Shown here: in pieces, positions 62,296-64,000 of the stretch
Layout of the letters: every line of letters begins with the position of its first letter
How positions within the stretch are numbered: position 1 is the stretch's first letter
Assembly: GCA_026712905.1 (NCBI GenBank)
Contig: JAPOPM010000038.1
Coordinates: 25,544-89,543, forward strand
DNA length: 64,000 bases
Source of the DNA: Deltaproteobacteria bacterium
GTDB lineage: Bacteria > Desulfobacterota > Binatia > UBA9968 > JAJDTQ01
Direction of reading: 5' to 3'
The notes under the pieces: generated by a model
The model's database searches: none
Seen by the model: the letters and a program-made list of their open reading frames with translations, nothing else
What the model was told of the DNA's origin: nothing
Position numbers and translations under genes: made by a program

Positions 62296-63354
62296 ATGGA
62301 ACGGACCACCGACGACCTCCGAGTCGAAACCCTGCGCCCACTGGTGCCGCCAATGATCCTGGTAAACGAGGAGCTGCCGATTACCGACCAGGCGACGGCC
62401 ACGGTGACCAAGGCGCGGCACCAGATCGATAACATCCTCAACGGACAGGATGGGCGACTGCTGGTGATCGCGGGTCCCTGTTCCATTCACGATACGGATG
62501 CGGCTCTCGAGTACGCCGGCCGTCTCAAACGGGAAGCCGACCGCCTCGCCGACGACCTCTACATCATCATGCGCGTCTACTTCGAAAAGCCGCGCACCAC
62601 GGTCGGCTGGAAGGGGCTGATCAACGACCCCAACCTCGACGGAAAGTTTAATATAAACAAGGGATTAAGGGTTGCCCGGGGGCTCTTGCTGGAGCTCGCG
62701 AACATGGGTGTGCCGGCGGGTTCCGAGTTCCTCGACACCATCAGCCCGCAGTTCACCGCCGACCTCGTCTCTTGGGGCGCCATCGGCGCCCGGACCGCGG
62801 AAAGCCAGGTCCACCGCGAGCTGGCCTCGGGCCTGTCGATGCCGGTGGGTTTCAAGAACGGCACCGGCGGCTCGATCCAGATCGCCATCGACGGCGTCCG
62901 CGCCGCGTGCCACCCGCACCATTTCCTCGGCGTCACCGATCAGGGAATCGCCGCGATCATCTCCACGTCCGGAAACGCAAGCTGCCACGTCATCCTGCGC
63001 GGCTCCAATGCCGGACCCAACTACGACCGCGGCGTGATCGACAAGACCGCGGAAACCCTGCGCGCCGCCGATCTGCCAAACCGCGTCCTCGTCGACTGCA
63101 GCCACGGCAACAGCCAGAAGGATTATCGGCGCCAGCCCGAAGTATGCGCCGACGTGTGCGCCCAAGTCGCCGCGGGTTCCGACAATATCTGCGGCGTGAT
63201 GATGGAAAGCCACCTCGTCGCCGGCCGTCAGGACATCAAGCCCGACACCCCTCTCACCTACGGCCAGAGCGTCACCGACGCCTGCATCGACTGGGAAACC
63301 ACCGTCCCCATGCTCGAAGACCTCGCCCGCGCCGCGGCGGCGCGGCGCGCGTAG
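62296..63354 (+). CDS. aroG: 3-deoxy-7-phosphoheptulonate synthase (class I DAHP synthase)
   Basis: A 352-residue enzyme condensing PEP and erythrose-4-phosphate to start the shikimate pathway. ATG 62296 (MERTTDDLRVETLRPLVPP) aligns with AroG-type N-termini; a GTG at 62272 is an alternative. The active-site signatures GPCSIHD, FEKPRTTVGWKGLINDP, KNGTGGSIQIA and DCSHGNSQKDY are complete. The exact feedback type (Phe, Tyr or Trp) cannot be told. It is about 12.7 kb from the aroCKBQ cluster. Confidence 0.96.
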   Translation: MERTTDDLRVETLRPLVPPMILVNEELPITDQATATVTKARHQIDNILNGQDGRLLVIAGPCSIHDTDAALEYAGRLKREADRLADDLYIIMRVYFEKPRTTVGWKGLINDPNLDGKFNINKGLRVARGLLLELANMGVPAGSEFLDTISPQFTADLVSWGAIGARTAESQVHRELASGLSMPVGFKNGTGGSIQIAIDGVRAACHPHHFLGVTDQGIAAIISTSGNASCHVILRGSNAGPNYDRGVIDKTAETLRAADLPNRVLVDCSHGNSQKDYRRQPEVCADVCAQVAAGSDNICGVMMESHLVAGRQDIKPDTPLTYGQSVTDACIDWETTVPMLEDLARAAAARRA

Positions 63355-63402
63355 CATCGTCGAACAGTTCCCGTCTCCGCCGCGCGATCGTTCCCGAGGA
63401 GC

Positions 63403-64000
63403 TTACAGGGCCACCTCCCGGCCTTCTTCCGACGCCTCCGTGATGGCGTCGACGAGCCGGTGCAAGTCCACGGCCGTATTGAAATCGGGCTCGCAGCCGG
63501 TGCCGTTGCGGATGGCCTCCCCAAATCTCACGTACATTTCGCCAACGTTCTTGGGTTCCTTATCCGGGGTCTCCGCCGGCGCGGTGACGTACTCGCCCGG
63601 CACCTCCAGCTCCTCGAGGCCGGACCCGCCGGCCTTGGCTCCCTGAAGGCGCACCGCCAGGAGTTGCGGCGTGTTGCCGGAGGAGGCCACCAGCGTGCCC
63701 TCGCGACCGTAGATCTCCATGCGGTAGCCGGACACGCTCCAGGGTACGGCGGCCACGTAGACCGAGGCCACCGCGCCGTTGGCCAACCGCCCGCTCACCA
63801 GCACGTTGTCCGGGGCGTCGACGTCGACGTAGCGTTGCGTGTCGGTCTCGTACCACTGCCGCGCCTGGGTGCTCACCACGGCGGACACGGAGCTGAAATC
63901 GCCCACGATGAAGCGCAGCGCATCGATGGTATGGCCCCCCGGGATGTTCAAGGTGCTGGCGCCCAGGGATTTGTCCTTCTGCCAGGTCCGGTCCGAGGGC
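63403..64000 (-). CDS. Gfo/Idh/MocA-type oxidoreductase, C-terminal part (runs off the window)
   Basis: The C-terminal about 199 residues of an NAD(P)-dependent sugar or inositol dehydrogenase-like protein; the reading frame is open through position 64000 and the N-terminal Rossmann domain is outside. GGHTIDALRFIVGDFSSV and the C-terminal sheet with VYVAAVPWSVSGYRMEIYG are typical of the family's second domain. It is convergent with aroG. Substrate unknown. Confidence 0.85.
   Translation of the reverse strand, partial: PSDRTWQKDKSLGASTLNIPGGHTIDALRFIVGDFSSVSAVVSTQARQWYETDTQRYVDVDAPDNVLVSGRLANGAVASVYVAAVPWSVSGYRMEIYGREGTLVASSGNTPQLLAVRLQGAKAGGSGLEELEVPGEYVTAPAETPDKEPKNVGEMYVRFGEAIRNGTGCEPDFNTAVDLHRLVDAITEASEEGREVAL

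Overview
The window is high-GC chromosomal DNA from a Gram-negative, aerobically respiring bacterium (TonB-dependent receptor, RND efflux pump, complex I, F-type ATP synthase with a duplicated b subunit). It is mostly housekeeping sequence coded leftward on the minus strand. Two b-type ATP synthase genes without neighbouring atpB/atpE, a split complex I operon, a RibBX-like riboflavin protein and Pht5-like proteins resemble uncultured deltaproteobacterial, Binatota or Tectomicrobia-type genomes. That placement is an inference; no rRNA or tRNA gene is present to confirm it.

Layout: 0.1-1.7 kb, a lone lower-GC gene with a C-terminal phospholipase D-like nuclease domain. 1.8-3.9 kb, groES-groEL with promoter and terminator. 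4-8.4 kb, a glutathione S-transferase, a Nit-type amidase, a small unknown gene and an orphan TonB-dependent receptor. 8.5-18.6 kb, a complex I operon nuoA-C-D-H-I-J-K-L-M-N that lacks nuoB and nuoEFG. 18.7-21.4 kb, an accessory patch: a Pht5-like protein, an unknown gene, a PHP-domain gene cut short, and a Xre-RES toxin-antitoxin pair. 21.4-25 kb, ribBX-like, pyrF and proS. 25.2-30.3 kb, a self-regulated tetR-adaptor-RND efflux operon. 30.4-33.9 kb, rpmH-rnpA-yidD-yidC-jag. 34-40.2 kb, gpsA, gyrA and gyrB. 40.4-46.1 kb, a small unknown gene, a histidine kinase with a sigma-54 activator, and an MFS transporter. 46.2-49.6 kb, aroC-aroK-aroB-aroQ. 49.8-55.8 kb, the atp operon. 56.2-62.2 kb, mnmE-mnmG-rsmG-parA-parB with two perfect parS sites. 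62.3 kb to the end, a DAHP synthase and a truncated Gfo/Idh/MocA oxidoreductase.

The rpmH-to-jag block and the mnmE-to-parB block, which adjoin each other near the origin in many bacteria, lie about 28 kb apart here. With parS and gyrAB this suggests an origin-proximal region that has been rearranged; dnaA is not in the window. DAHP synthase plus aroB, aroQ, aroK and aroC cover five of the seven steps to chorismate. NADH-side respiration (nuo) and ATP synthesis (atp) are both encoded, each with part of its complex missing from the window.

The most unusual items are the missing nuoB, the toxin-antitoxin pair sitting in a PHP-domain gene, a MITE-like palindromic element whose end supplies the gpsA stop codon, a RibBX-like protein lacking all three zinc cysteines, an alanine at the quinolone-determining position of GyrA, and a parS site embedded in the mnmG start. 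I did not find a complete, convincing new multi-gene system. The PLD-domain gene and the broken unknown-PHP pair are the nearest candidates for undescribed defence-like functions.
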